Of a stretch of 64,000 nucleotides of DNA, positions 49,190 to 58,115 are shown piece by piece. Origin of the DNA: Roseovarius nanhaiticus (GTDB taxonomy: Bacteria > Pseudomonadota > Alphaproteobacteria > Rhodobacterales > Rhodobacteraceae); contig NZ_FTNV01000001.1 in assembly GCF_900156535.1 (NCBI RefSeq), positions 868,001-932,000 of the forward strand, in the 5' to 3' direction. The position numbers and the translations under genes are program-made. The notes below the pieces were generated by a model that saw only the letters and a program-made list of their open reading frames with translations, did not search any database and was not told the DNA's origin. Within the stretch, counting starts at the first letter, position 1; every line of letters starts with the position of its first letter.

Positions 49190-49415
49190 CGACTGACCTT
49201 GGCCCCACCCCCACTCTTCTAACGCCCCTGGCGAGAGTTTTTCGGCTTCGATCAGGGTAGAAGGCTGATGTTCGCCATTCCGTCAGCTTGATCGGGACCT
49301 TGTTGCCGATGGCCCCATTTGGCCGTTCCGCGTTGCAGTATCGACGGCAAGTCTCCAGCTGTTCGGCTGCATCTGCAAGCGTCAGGAACGGGTGCGCATT
49401 CAGCTTCCCGGCGGG
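49190..49415 (-). pseudogene. IS3-family OrfB C-terminal remnant
   Basis: On the minus strand the sequence reads KLNAHPFLTLADAAEQLETC then RRYCNAERPNGAIGNKVPIK, the end of IS3-family integrase-type transposase (usually WRRYYNEERPHGAIG). The usual end-of-element tail ACTCTCGCC..GGGGCGTT..GGGGG follows at about 49195-49240. The upstream part of OrfB is missing. Coordinates are approximate. It lies just inside the right island boundary. Confidence 0.7.
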
Positions 49416-49516
49416 GGGTATGCGAGTAAGAAGCTGTTTCGCACTTTCATGATTGGTTTCCGTTATGTCTTGCGAAATTCTGAGGTTAAGTAACTGTTAA
49501 AATTATCCTTTCGTCC

Positions 49517-49570
49517 GATTTGGGTTCTGGCGTCTTTGGCGTGGAGGTTCGAGTCCTCTCACCCGCACCA
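49517..49570 (+). repeat. attR: duplicated 3' part of tRNA-Leu, right island boundary
   Basis: Matches 18106-18159 with 2 mismatches and includes T-arm, acceptor 3' strand and CCA, but no 5' acceptor strand, D-arm or proper anticodon stem. It therefore cannot be a functional tRNA. Bases from 49571 on should be the original downstream neighbour of the tRNA. Confidence 0.92.
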
Positions 49571-50062
49571 ATCCAAGAAGTATATCGGCGAAGACCGAAA
49601 TTATCGGGACCTATCTGGGTCCATCCGCCTCTCTGACCACCTCAGGTGATAATTTGCATAGCCGCCGGTCGATGCCTTGGCATTTCTCAATGCAGCTTAG
49701 GTTCGAAAAGAAAGCGGTTTTGGGATAGTCCGGCGGTGCCTCGGCCCTGCCTTTCACAGAATCCGCGCCGATCACTTTGCTCTATGCGGGCTCTCGTCCT
49801 TTTCTGTCCGATAGGGATAGCCCAACGCGGTGAATCCGACGAGACGCGCGTTTGGGCGCTAATGGTGATTCTCTTTGTGCCATGGCTCGGTCCGATGCCA
49901 GGCATGGCGCGCAGCTACGCAAATCATGTGCCTCAGGTCTTCGTCTCGCAAGACGATTGCCCCCGGCGCAGTCAGGCCTATCTGTCGCGCTATGGACACT
50001 TAGGCCGGAAAGGGACGCTACGGCCTCATCCTTGCTGCGACAGCATAAGGAACGCGCTGCTT
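49571..50062. other. Region between attR and the histone-deacetylase-family gene
   Basis: About 490 bases. A plus-strand frame is open from 49646 into the next gene, but its upstream part (Cys-, Arg-, Pro-rich) shows no family likeness and no ribosome site. No RNA gene or IS seen. Confidence 0.4.
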
Positions 50063-51193
50063 TTGACCCCGCTTCACCGGCCTTTGTTTCTCGGCTCCGA
50101 AATCTATCGCGGTTCTACCTATGGCGCGTGGCACCCGCTGCGTATCCCGCGCGTATCGACCGTAATCGACCTGGTGCGGGCGATGGGCTGGCTTGGCCCG
50201 GAGCAATACCGCGCCAGCCCTCGCGCCAAGCCCGGCGCGCTTACGGGCTATCATACCCGTGCCTATGTCGACGCATTGCTGGACGCCGAACGCCTGCAGT
50301 TCGCGAGCCCGCAAACCCGCGCGCGGCACAATATCGGCACACCGTCTAACCCTATTTTCCCCGAGATGTATCGCCGTCCCGCCACCGGTGCGGGCGCATC
50401 GCTTCTGGCGGGCGAATTGCTGGCCGGGGGCGGCGTCATTCATTCGCCGGGGGGCGGCACACATCACGGTATGCCGGACCGCGCGAACGGGTTTTGCTAT
50501 CTCAATGACGTCGTTCTGGCCATTCAGTCGCTGCGCCGGCATGGGGCGCGGCGTGTTGCCTATATCGACATCGACGCGCACCATGCTGATGGGGTCGAAC
50601 ATGCCTTTGCCGCCGAGCCGGAGGTGTTGCTGATCTCGACCCACGAAGAGGGCCGCTGGCCGCGCACCGGTGCGCTCGATGATCGCGGGGCGGGCCAGGT
50701 CTACAATTTGCCGCTGCCGCGCGGCCTGAGCGACAGTGAGATGGCGCTCGTTCGCGATCAGCTGATCCTGCCCGTGGTAGCGCGGCACCGTCCCGATGCG
50801 ATCGTGCTGCAATGCGGGGCCGACGCGGTGGAGGAGGATCCGCAATCGCGCCTTGGCCTGTCGAACGGGGCGCATTGGGCGATCTTGCGCAGCTTGCAGA
50901 ATATGGCGCCGCGCCTTCTGGTGCTGGGCGGGGGCGGCTACAATCCTTGGACGGTCGGACGGCTCTGGGCGGGGAACTGGGCGGTGTTGAACGGGTATGA
51001 GATCCCCGACGTGCTGCCAAAGGCGGCGCAGGCCGTGCTGGGCGCGCTACGCTGGCAGCGCCCCGGCTCGCCCCGACAGATCGCGCCCGAGGCGCATTGG
51101 ATCACGTCGATGGCCGATGCGCCACGAACCGGGCCGATCCGCGCCGAGATCCGTGCGCGGATCGAAACATTGCTGGCCGGGCGCGATGGCTGA
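50063..51193 (+). CDS. Histone deacetylase/AcuC/AphA-family amidohydrolase
   Basis: A zinc-dependent deacetylase-fold protein of about 376 aa. TTG at 50063 (TPLHRPLFLGSEIYRGSTYG) is the most likely start, since homology begins there and no ATG is near. Zinc and catalytic motifs: GGGTHHGMPDRANGFCYLND (tandem His), DIDAHHADGVEHAF (Asp/His zinc ligands), QCGADAVEEDP (third Asp), and LGGGGYNPWTVGRLW (Tyr). Bacterial members deacetylate acetylpolyamines or proteins such as acetyl-CoA synthetase; which applies is not visible. Confidence 0.88.
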   Translation: MTPLHRPLFLGSEIYRGSTYGAWHPLRIPRVSTVIDLVRAMGWLGPEQYRASPRAKPGALTGYHTRAYVDALLDAERLQFASPQTRARHNIGTPSNPIFPEMYRRPATGAGASLLAGELLAGGGVIHSPGGGTHHGMPDRANGFCYLNDVVLAIQSLRRHGARRVAYIDIDAHHADGVEHAFAAEPEVLLISTHEEGRWPRTGALDDRGAGQVYNLPLPRGLSDSEMALVRDQLILPVVARHRPDAIVLQCGADAVEEDPQSRLGLSNGAHWAILRSLQNMAPRLLVLGGGGYNPWTVGRLWAGNWAVLNGYEIPDVLPKAAQAVLGALRWQRPGSPRQIAPEAHWITSMADAPRTGPIRAEIRARIETLLAGRDG

Positions 51194-51211
51194 ACGCAAA
51201 AGCCCGCCGCG

Positions 51212-52258
51212 TCAGTCGCCGTAGCCGGTCATCTCCAGATACCCGATGCCCTCATGGCTGCCCGCAATCGTCACCGGCCCCTCCCAATAGGGCACGGATG
51301 TGTCCATCCAGGCATCGGGGTTTATGGCCGTTACCGTGGCATCAAGGCCGCGCTCTGGCACTGTGACGCGCCAGCGCACTGGTACGCTGCGGCCCGCGAC
51401 CTCATGCCAATCCAGGGGCTCGGCCTTCAGCGCGTCATCCGGCAGCGCGCTTGCCTTGCCATCTGCGCCGATCCAGGTGCCCGAGGTGAAATCGCTGGCG
51501 CCGCGCAGCACGAACCCCATCATTTTCTCGCCGGTCTGGAACGAGAGCGAGAACCAATCCCAACCACTTTGGTCCTCCGCCAAGGGCTGCGACGACCATT
51601 TCCGGTCGAGCCACGCCGTCCCTGTCACCTCCACATCGCCGCCCGGCAGGCTCAGCGTGCCCGCAAGATCATAAAATGGCTGTGAATAGTAATAACTCGC
51701 CTGCCCTGCAGCGGATTTGACCGAAAACCCCTCATCGCCGTGCCGGACAATCGGGCCTTTGGCGGTCAGCTCGACGTCGTAGGCGAAATCTGGGCCGGAG
51801 GCGGTCAGGCGAAGCTGCCCGAAATCCGGGCCGGCCATCTGCCAGTCGTCGATCCATGCTTCAAATGGGTCGGCTGTGACGCCCGCCTGGCCGATCCCGC
51901 CCCGCGCCAGCCGCTCGGCCACGTGATGCGTGTGCGGCGACGTGACCGCCGCGTGGCCCATCCAAAGCTGTGGCGCGCTCCACCCGTCGCCGTCCCGAGG
52001 CGCCAGCGCCGAGCGAAAGAGCGTCCATTGCAGCCCGTAGGGCGTGCCATCCGGGCCGGTCATGTTCGCGGTCAGATACCACCACTCGATCCGGTAGGCG
52101 GGGTGCGCGCCGTGATCGGCGGGAAATTCAAGCTGGGTTCCACGCTCCGGCACGGCAAATCCTTCGGCCTCGGTGCCGAGCCCGGCAAAGCCTTGGGCCG
52201 GTATCTGTTGCGGCAACAAGAGCAGGATCAGAAGGGCACACCATCGCTTAACGCTCAT
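51212..52258 (-). CDS. AttH/CrtC-like lipocalin-domain exported protein
   Basis: A 348-aa protein with signal peptide (MSVKRWCALLILLLLPQQIP). The FPADHGAHPAYRIEWWYLTA opening, GTAWLDRKWSSQPLAEDQSG and WDWFSLSF blocks define the AttH/carotenoid-hydratase-like two-lipocalin family. It is encoded with an ABC permease (overlap 11 bases) and ATPase; this three-gene set is recurrent in proteobacteria. Role unknown; binding or processing a lipid carried by the ABC system is an inference. Confidence 0.87.
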   Translation of the reverse strand: MSVKRWCALLILLLLPQQIPAQGFAGLGTEAEGFAVPERGTQLEFPADHGAHPAYRIEWWYLTANMTGPDGTPYGLQWTLFRSALAPRDGDGWSAPQLWMGHAAVTSPHTHHVAERLARGGIGQAGVTADPFEAWIDDWQMAGPDFGQLRLTASGPDFAYDVELTAKGPIVRHGDEGFSVKSAAGQASYYYSQPFYDLAGTLSLPGGDVEVTGTAWLDRKWSSQPLAEDQSGWDWFSLSFQTGEKMMGFVLRGASDFTSGTWIGADGKASALPDDALKAEPLDWHEVAGRSVPVRWRVTVPERGLDATVTAINPDAWMDTSVPYWEGPVTIAGSHEGIGYLEMTGYGD

Positions 52259-54635
52259 TTCGGAACACTCCCAATAGCTGCGCAGGCGGCGTGCGCCACA
52301 GGCGCCAGGCGGGCCAGAGCGCCGCCAGCGCGGCGGCGAACAGTGCCAGAAAGGTCAGGCGCAGGTAATCCAGCGGAAAGACATACATCGGCAGGCGCCA
52401 GCCGAACGCCTCGACATTGACCACCGCAAGAAGCGCCCAAGCAAGCAAAAGGCCGAGCGGCAGCGCCAGGAGGGCTGTAAGCGCCGCCAGAACGACGGCA
52501 CGCACCAGATCCAGAAGTGCTAGGTTGCGCCGTGTCAGCCCCAGTGCCCAGACGGGGGCCAACTGCGGCACGCGGATCGCGGCAAGGGTCAGAAGGCTCA
52601 TCAGGATCGCGAAGCCTGCGACGGCAAGGGTCAGCACGTTAAGTGCCGTCGTCACGGTAAAGGTCCGCTCGAAAATGGCGAGCGACATTGCCTTGATCGA
52701 CGCCTGGTCGATCATCGCGGCCTCGCTTATGCCCGCCTCCTCGGTGAGAGCGGCGCGCAGGGCGGGCACGTTCTCGGCCTCCGTGCGCAGACCAAAATTA
52801 CGCGCCTCGACATCGGGATAAAGCGCGCGAAAGAGATCCTCGGTGACGATGACCTGCCCGATGGGATTGCCGTAGTCCCCATAGATGCCCAGCACCGTCA
52901 CCTCTCGGGCGGACGCGATACTGATGCTGTCCCCGAGCGCCAGCTGCGCGCGGCGGAACATCTGCTCGTTTATCAGCGCGCCGTCCCCCTCGGCCAGCCG
53001 GTCCCATGCCTGCGGAAGCGCACTGAGGAATTGCCAATTCTCGCGGTATGTCGCGTGGTCCCGCGCGCCGTAGATCTCGGCGGGCATGCCTGCGACCTCG
53101 CGCTCGACCGTCAGGATCGGAAGGAGCGCATCGGCGCGGCTGGCGGCGACGCGCGCGATCGCGTCCGCCTGCGCCCCATCCTCAGCCCGCACATAAAGTT
53201 CGGAGGCAAGCCGCTGATCGAGAAACCCGGTGAAGGTCAGCCGGAAGGACGATACCATGGTCGATACGCCGACATTCGCCGCCATTGCCAAGAGGAGGGC
53301 CATGAGCGCCAGCGAAAGGCCCGGCACCTGCTGGCGCGTGTCGGCCCAGAACCACTCGGCGACGGGGCGCCGCGCCGGCACCTCGGCCAGCTTCAGCAGA
53401 AGACCGAGGAGGGGCGGAAGTGCGAAGGCGCCGCCGATCAACAGCGCCGCCAGCAGGGCAAAGCCCGCCAGCAGGCCCTGACCCCAGGCCGCCAGCGCCG
53501 CCGCTGTCGCCAGTAGGGCCACCGACGCCAAGGCCATCCAACCGCCCCGCCGCGCCATTGCCATCGCGCGCGGCTGCGCCCCGGCCAGAAGCGGCATCCG
53601 CGCCAGCGACCAGAACGCGCCACTGGCGGCGACCGCCGTGCCCCCCAGCGCGATGGCCAGCCCCGACAGCCACCATGCGGGACGGAGGCTGAGCTGGCCG
53701 GAGATGTCCGCGCCGTATAGTCCGCGCAGGGTTGCCGCCACATCAGGTAACAGAAAGGCTGCGATGACGTAGCCGAGCACGACGCCGATCAGTCCGGCGA
53801 CCAGCGCCAGCAGCGCCAGCTCCGCCGCCATCAACGCAATCAGGCGCCGCAGAGGAACCCCGAGCGCGCGCATGCTGCGCATCATCGGGCGCCGCTGCTC
53901 GAACGCGAGGCCGATGGCGCCATGCACGATGAAGAGGCCCACGGCAAAGGACAGCAGGCCGAAGGCCGTCAGGTTCAGATGAAAACTATCCGTAAGGCGG
54001 GCCACGTCGCCGCCGCCCCGCGGCGCTACCTGCATCAGGTCCGGCGCGACCTCTGCCAGCGACGGGCGGGTCATGGGCTGGTTCGGCAGCACGATCAGAC
54101 GGTCAATCTCGCCCGGACGGTTCAGCAGGGCTTGCGCCACGCCGATATCGGCCAGCAGCGTGTTGGGCGCAACATCCGGGGCCAGAACCCCCTCTGGCGC
54201 GATACCCGGCAGTGCAGCCAGCGTCTCGGCCCGCCCGAAGACCTGCCCCGCGCCCGACAGAAACGCGCCCAGATCGGCGCCCTCGGCGGGGGCGACCGGG
54301 CCTATCCCGCCGGGTGCCGTCAATGGTTCCAGCCCGACGACGCGCACGCCGCCCACGCGGCCCTCGATGACCGGCGAGACGAGCCAGCCCGCGCGCCTCA
54401 GCGCAACATAGCTTTGCTGCGCGATGGGCGCCCCGTTGGCTGATGTGATCTGCGCATAACGCCCTTCGCCCAAGATCGAAGCCGCCGCATCGTAGCTGAT
54501 GCGGGCCTCGGCATTGATTGCTTGCACCCCTGACCAGAGCGCCGTGGCCAGCGCAAGGCCCGCCAAAAGCGTGATGAGTTGCAAGGGATTGCGGCGCCAA
54601 TACCCCGATAGCGCCGAGAGGACGGCCGCGTTCAC
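52248..54635 (-). CDS. MacB/FtsX-type ABC transporter permease (duplicated)
   Basis: A 795-aa inner-membrane protein with two FtsX-type domains: N-terminal anchor (LITLLAGLALATALWSGVQA), large periplasmic part, four-span core near 235-350, more spans at 360-410, a second periplasmic part, and C-terminal spans ending in FPLDYLRLTFLALFAAALAA. Length fits the fused form of LolCE/MacB-like permeases. Overlaps the ATPase stop by 4 bases and the AttH-like start by 11. Confidence 0.9.
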   Translation of the reverse strand: MNAAVLSALSGYWRRNPLQLITLLAGLALATALWSGVQAINAEARISYDAAASILGEGRYAQITSANGAPIAQQSYVALRRAGWLVSPVIEGRVGGVRVVGLEPLTAPGGIGPVAPAEGADLGAFLSGAGQVFGRAETLAALPGIAPEGVLAPDVAPNTLLADIGVAQALLNRPGEIDRLIVLPNQPMTRPSLAEVAPDLMQVAPRGGGDVARLTDSFHLNLTAFGLLSFAVGLFIVHGAIGLAFEQRRPMMRSMRALGVPLRRLIALMAAELALLALVAGLIGVVLGYVIAAFLLPDVAATLRGLYGADISGQLSLRPAWWLSGLAIALGGTAVAASGAFWSLARMPLLAGAQPRAMAMARRGGWMALASVALLATAAALAAWGQGLLAGFALLAALLIGGAFALPPLLGLLLKLAEVPARRPVAEWFWADTRQQVPGLSLALMALLLAMAANVGVSTMVSSFRLTFTGFLDQRLASELYVRAEDGAQADAIARVAASRADALLPILTVEREVAGMPAEIYGARDHATYRENWQFLSALPQAWDRLAEGDGALINEQMFRRAQLALGDSISIASAREVTVLGIYGDYGNPIGQVIVTEDLFRALYPDVEARNFGLRTEAENVPALRAALTEEAGISEAAMIDQASIKAMSLAIFERTFTVTTALNVLTLAVAGFAILMSLLTLAAIRVPQLAPVWALGLTRRNLALLDLVRAVVLAALTALLALPLGLLLAWALLAVVNVEAFGWRLPMYVFPLDYLRLTFLALFAAALAALWPAWRLWRTPPAQLLGVFRNER

Positions 54636-55282
54636 GTCAGCTGCCCCGCCCGCAAGTGAAGGCGCCGGGGCAGTCTCTGTGCCAGCCGTTCGGAATGGGT
54701 AACAACGATCAGCCCGGCGCCCGTTTCCTCGACCAGGTCCTGCAACAGGCCCAGCACCGCATCCGCGCTTGCCTCGTCGAGATTTCCCGTTGGCTCATCG
54801 GCCAGAACCAGGCTGGGCCGAGGTGCAAGGGTCCGGGCAATCGCCACCCTCTGTTGCTGGCCGCCTGATAGTTGCTCGGGGTATTTGTGCATATGGTCGG
54901 CAAGCCCCAGACGCTCGGCCATTGCGTCGGTACGTGCGGCATCGTGCCGTCCGGCCAGCCGGGCCTGAAACGCGATATTGGCGGCCACATCGAGCGACGG
55001 GATAAGGTTGAACTGCTGAAAGATGACGCCGACGGTGCCGCGCCGGAGCCCGGCCCGCCCGGCATCGCCCAGCGCGGTCAGATCGGTGCCTTCGATCTCG
55101 ATTTTACCACTGTCGGCGGTATCGAGCCCCCCGATCAGATGCAGAAGTGTGCTCTTGCCCGATCCCGACTCGCCCGTCAGGGCCATCATTCCGCCGCGCG
55201 GCAATTCCAGCGACACACCGCGCAGAACCGGCGCCTCGGTGCCGGGATAACTCTTGGTGACCTGATCCAATTTCAGCAGCAT
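54632..55282 (-). CDS. LolD/MacB-type ABC ATPase
   Basis: A 216-aa ATPase: Walker A GESGSGKSTLLHLIGGLD, Q-loop FQQFNLIPSLD, signature LSGGQQQRVAIARTL, Walker B LVLADEPTGNLDE, H-loop VVTHSERLA. Forms the export or lipid-handling complex with the 795-aa permease. Confidence 0.95.
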   Translation of the reverse strand: MLLKLDQVTKSYPGTEAPVLRGVSLELPRGGMMALTGESGSGKSTLLHLIGGLDTADSGKIEIEGTDLTALGDAGRAGLRRGTVGVIFQQFNLIPSLDVAANIAFQARLAGRHDAARTDAMAERLGLADHMHKYPEQLSGGQQQRVAIARTLAPRPSLVLADEPTGNLDEASADAVLGLLQDLVEETGAGLIVVTHSERLAQRLPRRLHLRAGQLT

Positions 55283-55919
55283 GGTGCCTCCTGTCGGGCC
55301 AAAGGTAAGGCGGAGCGCAGCGATGGGAAGGCGCAGCCCACGGGCATTGACGCAATGTGCAAAAACATTTGCCGAATTAAATCACAGAACTGTCTGGATG
55401 GATGCCAAGGGCGCGCCGGCGGTTTGATGATCGAACTTTGCCATACGCGAAAAAATCATCTTGCGCATGATCGGCGGTCACGCGCGCCAATTTCTCTGAC
55501 GCGTCTTGGTGACGACGCCGCCTTCCGCATCTGAGAGACGGCATGCGCCCCGGCCCCCGGCTAAGGGGGAAATGCGAAAAGCGAAGGGGTGATTAAGGTG
55601 GATATACCGGACTGGACCACCCCGAGGCTTGGTCGGCCCTCGACCCGCAAAGTTTCACGGTCGCGGGCCAATAAGGTGAGCGGGTAATGGGGCGAGACTG
55701 CCGCCTTATAATTCGGACGGGAGAGGCGCTCCGGGTGCCTCTTTCGGGGGCGATCAGCGGCTGTGGACGACAGGCCGCCTTGGTATGCCCCCCAGCTTTA
55801 TGTGCGCGGTTGAACGCACTTTGGGGTGTTTGCATCACTGGTGCGCAGTCGATCTCAAACTGAGAGAGACCGGCTTGCACCTCCGGCGCGAAGGCCGGCG
55901 CCGGAATTGTTCACCGCTT
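55283..55919. other. Long intergenic region, no gene recognised
   Basis: About 640 GC-rich bases between the ABC operon start and the receiver gene stop. Short frames exist on both strands without ribosome sites. A hairpin GAGGC(N9)GCCTC lies at 55721-55739. A structured RNA cannot be excluded, but I match no known class. Confidence 0.4.
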
Positions 55920-56309
55920 TCAGGCGCTGAGGCTCAGGCGGTGCCGCTCGAGTATTTCCATGATCTGATCGCCCAGGGAAAGCGGATCGAACGGCTTGCT
56001 GATGACGGCAGAGGCACCGCAGGCATGGAGACATTCGATTTCGGAATTCTGAGCGCGCGCAGTCATGAAAATCGCGGGAATATCCTTGAACAACGCCTTC
56101 TCTCGTATCTTGTCCAATGCCTCGCAGCCGGTCATGCCAGGCATCATCATGTCCAGCAATAGCACGTCTGGACGGAAGGTTTCGACCTGTCTCACGGCGT
56201 CTTCGCCGGACGCGGCTTGGACCAATTCGAATTCTCCCGACAGTGACAGGGCCATCGCTGCTATCTCACGGATGTCGGCATCGTCCTCTGCATGCAAAAT
56301 CTTGATCAT
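55920..56309 (-). CDS. Single-domain response regulator (receiver)
   Basis: A 129-aa CheY-like protein: acidic triad Glu8/Asp9/Asp10, phospho-acceptor Asp53 in LLLDMMMPGMTG, Thr in IFMTARAQ, Lys in ISKPFDPLS. No output domain. Overlaps the kinase gene by 4 bases, so the kinase is its likely partner. Confidence 0.93.
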   Translation of the reverse strand: MIKILHAEDDADIREIAAMALSLSGEFELVQAASGEDAVRQVETFRPDVLLLDMMMPGMTGCEALDKIREKALFKDIPAIFMTARAQNSEIECLHACGASAVISKPFDPLSLGDQIMEILERHRLSLSA

Positions 56310-57970
56310 ACGTGCCTCTCTACTGGTTTGCTCTGAAGCTGGCTGATTTGGCTGATATCCGCCTCGGGCTGGTTCCGAGGAAGCGTGAAGAAGAACTCGG
56401 TGCCGACGCCTTCGCGAGATTGAAAGCCGATGGTCCCGCCGAGACTCTCGACGATGGCCTTGCAGATGCTGAGGCCCAGTCCGGTTCCGCCTTTTGCGGC
56501 CCTGTCGGAATTCGTCATGTCCGCGAAACGCTGAAAGATCATGTGCTGCTCATTGACCGGAATGCCGGGGCCTTCATCCTCGACGGATATCCGAACGTGA
56601 TCGCCTTCGTTCTTGAGCGAAAGGCGCACGCGGCCAGACTCGCCCGCAAATTTGCATGCGTTGGAAAGAAGGTTGGTCAGAACTTGGATCAGCCGGTTCG
56701 GGTCCGTCTGGATCGGCAGCGGTTTTGCCGTGCCCGAGACTTCGATATTCACGTTGGACAGTTTCTCGATCATCGCCGTCGCATGTCGCGCCTCGCAGAT
56801 GATCTCGGACAGGTCAATATCCTGAAGCTGCATCTGCATCTCGCCACTCGAAATCTTCTCGAGATCGAGAATGTCGTTGATAATCAGGATCAACCGGTCC
56901 GAGTTGCGGTGCGCGATTGCCATCAGGTCGCGCGCCTTGTCCGAAATCTGTGTGTCCTTGGCGGAGAGCAGAAGGCTCAATGCACCTTTGATAGAGGTCA
57001 GCGGCGAGCGCAGCTCGTGGCTCACGGTTGCCACGAACTCGGACTTCTTGCGATCTTGTGCCACCCGGTCGGAGATATCGCTCATCACAATAAGAAAGAA
57101 ACCGCTGCCTTTCGCGTCATTCACGAACTTGACGCTCACGTGGAGCGGCACGCCGTCATGAACAATCTCGAACCGCGAGGCTGACTCTGCGCTGCCGTTC
57201 AAGGCACGGCAGGCCAGGCCGATAGGCTCAAAATCTGTCTGCTCGATCAGATGTTCCAGGTTTTTGCCTTCAGCAGGCGGGCCAAGATAGCCCAGCCGCT
57301 GGCGGGCGGCATTGTTCATGTAGTTGAGCTGCCAGTCGGACGAATTGACGATCCAGATATCATCCCGCAACTCGTCCAGCACTTCCATGGTTTTCTGTTC
57401 AGAGCGAAGCTGCTTCATGCTGGTGATATCGGTTCGTACCGATATAGAGCCGTTCCACCCGCCTTTGGTGTCCGACAGGGGAATGATCGTCGTTTGGGTG
57501 TAGAAAGTGCTGCCATCTGCGTGGCGCAGCGGTGTCTCGCCGTGCCACGTCTGCCCCGCCTTCAGACGCGCACGAATACGCTGGGGCAAGTCGACTTCGG
57601 ACTCTGGGTAAAGAGTGCTGACGGGACTGCCGATAAGCGCATCTCGCGAGCGGCCGCTGAGGGCGGTCATCTTGTCATTGACACTGACGATGCGGCCTTT
57701 GCCATCGACCGTGCTTACAACAGAGTGTGCATCAAGCGCTTGCAGTTTTTGCTCCAGCGGATCGACGATGTGTCGCAGCTGCCGGCGAAACCAGACGCTC
57801 ATCAGAATGACAGGCGCGCCTGCCGCAATGATCACAGCGCCGATCGTGCCGATCATTTGGGCTGAGGGAGTTTGGAGAACCGTCGTGAAACCGCTGTACC
57901 ACAGGCCCGCCAAGAGAATGGCGGCAAGAACAGTCAGCGCAGCTCTCACTAGGTACACAGACGATAACAC
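56306..57970 (-). CDS. Membrane PAS-sensor histidine kinase
   Basis: A 554-aa kinase. Two membrane segments at about 8-28 and 38-60, PAS about 78-195 (GRIVSVNDKMTALSGRSRDA), a second PAS about 200-310, HisKA with ATVSHELRSPLTSIKGALSL (about 330), and HATPase with N-box NLLSNACKFA, DEGPGIPVNE and GGTGLGLSICKAIVESLGGT. The receiver gene follows by overlap. Signal unknown. Confidence 0.92.
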   Translation of the reverse strand: MLSSVYLVRAALTVLAAILLAGLWYSGFTTVLQTPSAQMIGTIGAVIIAAGAPVILMSVWFRRQLRHIVDPLEQKLQALDAHSVVSTVDGKGRIVSVNDKMTALSGRSRDALIGSPVSTLYPESEVDLPQRIRARLKAGQTWHGETPLRHADGSTFYTQTTIIPLSDTKGGWNGSISVRTDITSMKQLRSEQKTMEVLDELRDDIWIVNSSDWQLNYMNNAARQRLGYLGPPAEGKNLEHLIEQTDFEPIGLACRALNGSAESASRFEIVHDGVPLHVSVKFVNDAKGSGFFLIVMSDISDRVAQDRKKSEFVATVSHELRSPLTSIKGALSLLLSAKDTQISDKARDLMAIAHRNSDRLILIINDILDLEKISSGEMQMQLQDIDLSEIICEARHATAMIEKLSNVNIEVSGTAKPLPIQTDPNRLIQVLTNLLSNACKFAGESGRVRLSLKNEGDHVRISVEDEGPGIPVNEQHMIFQRFADMTNSDRAAKGGTGLGLSICKAIVESLGGTIGFQSREGVGTEFFFTLPRNQPEADISQISQLQSKPVERHV

Positions 57971-58115
57971 GATGGAGGCTCCGTTCCGACTACTCGATCA
58001 CTCAAAAAAGGTGACTTCGAAATATTCCAATATTCAAATCCACTAGCAAAAGATGCTGTTTCATATTGGCACAAATGTGTTCGGAACGGTGCAAATTCGT
58101 GGGAGCGGGCCGGTA

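Noticed and set aside
49517-49570. Second tRNA-Leu gene
   Set aside because: Only the 3' part is present: no 5' acceptor strand, D-arm or anticodon stem. It is the attR copy.
49646-50062. N-terminal extension of the histone-deacetylase-family protein
   Set aside because: Homology begins at about 50063; the extension looks random and has no ribosome site.
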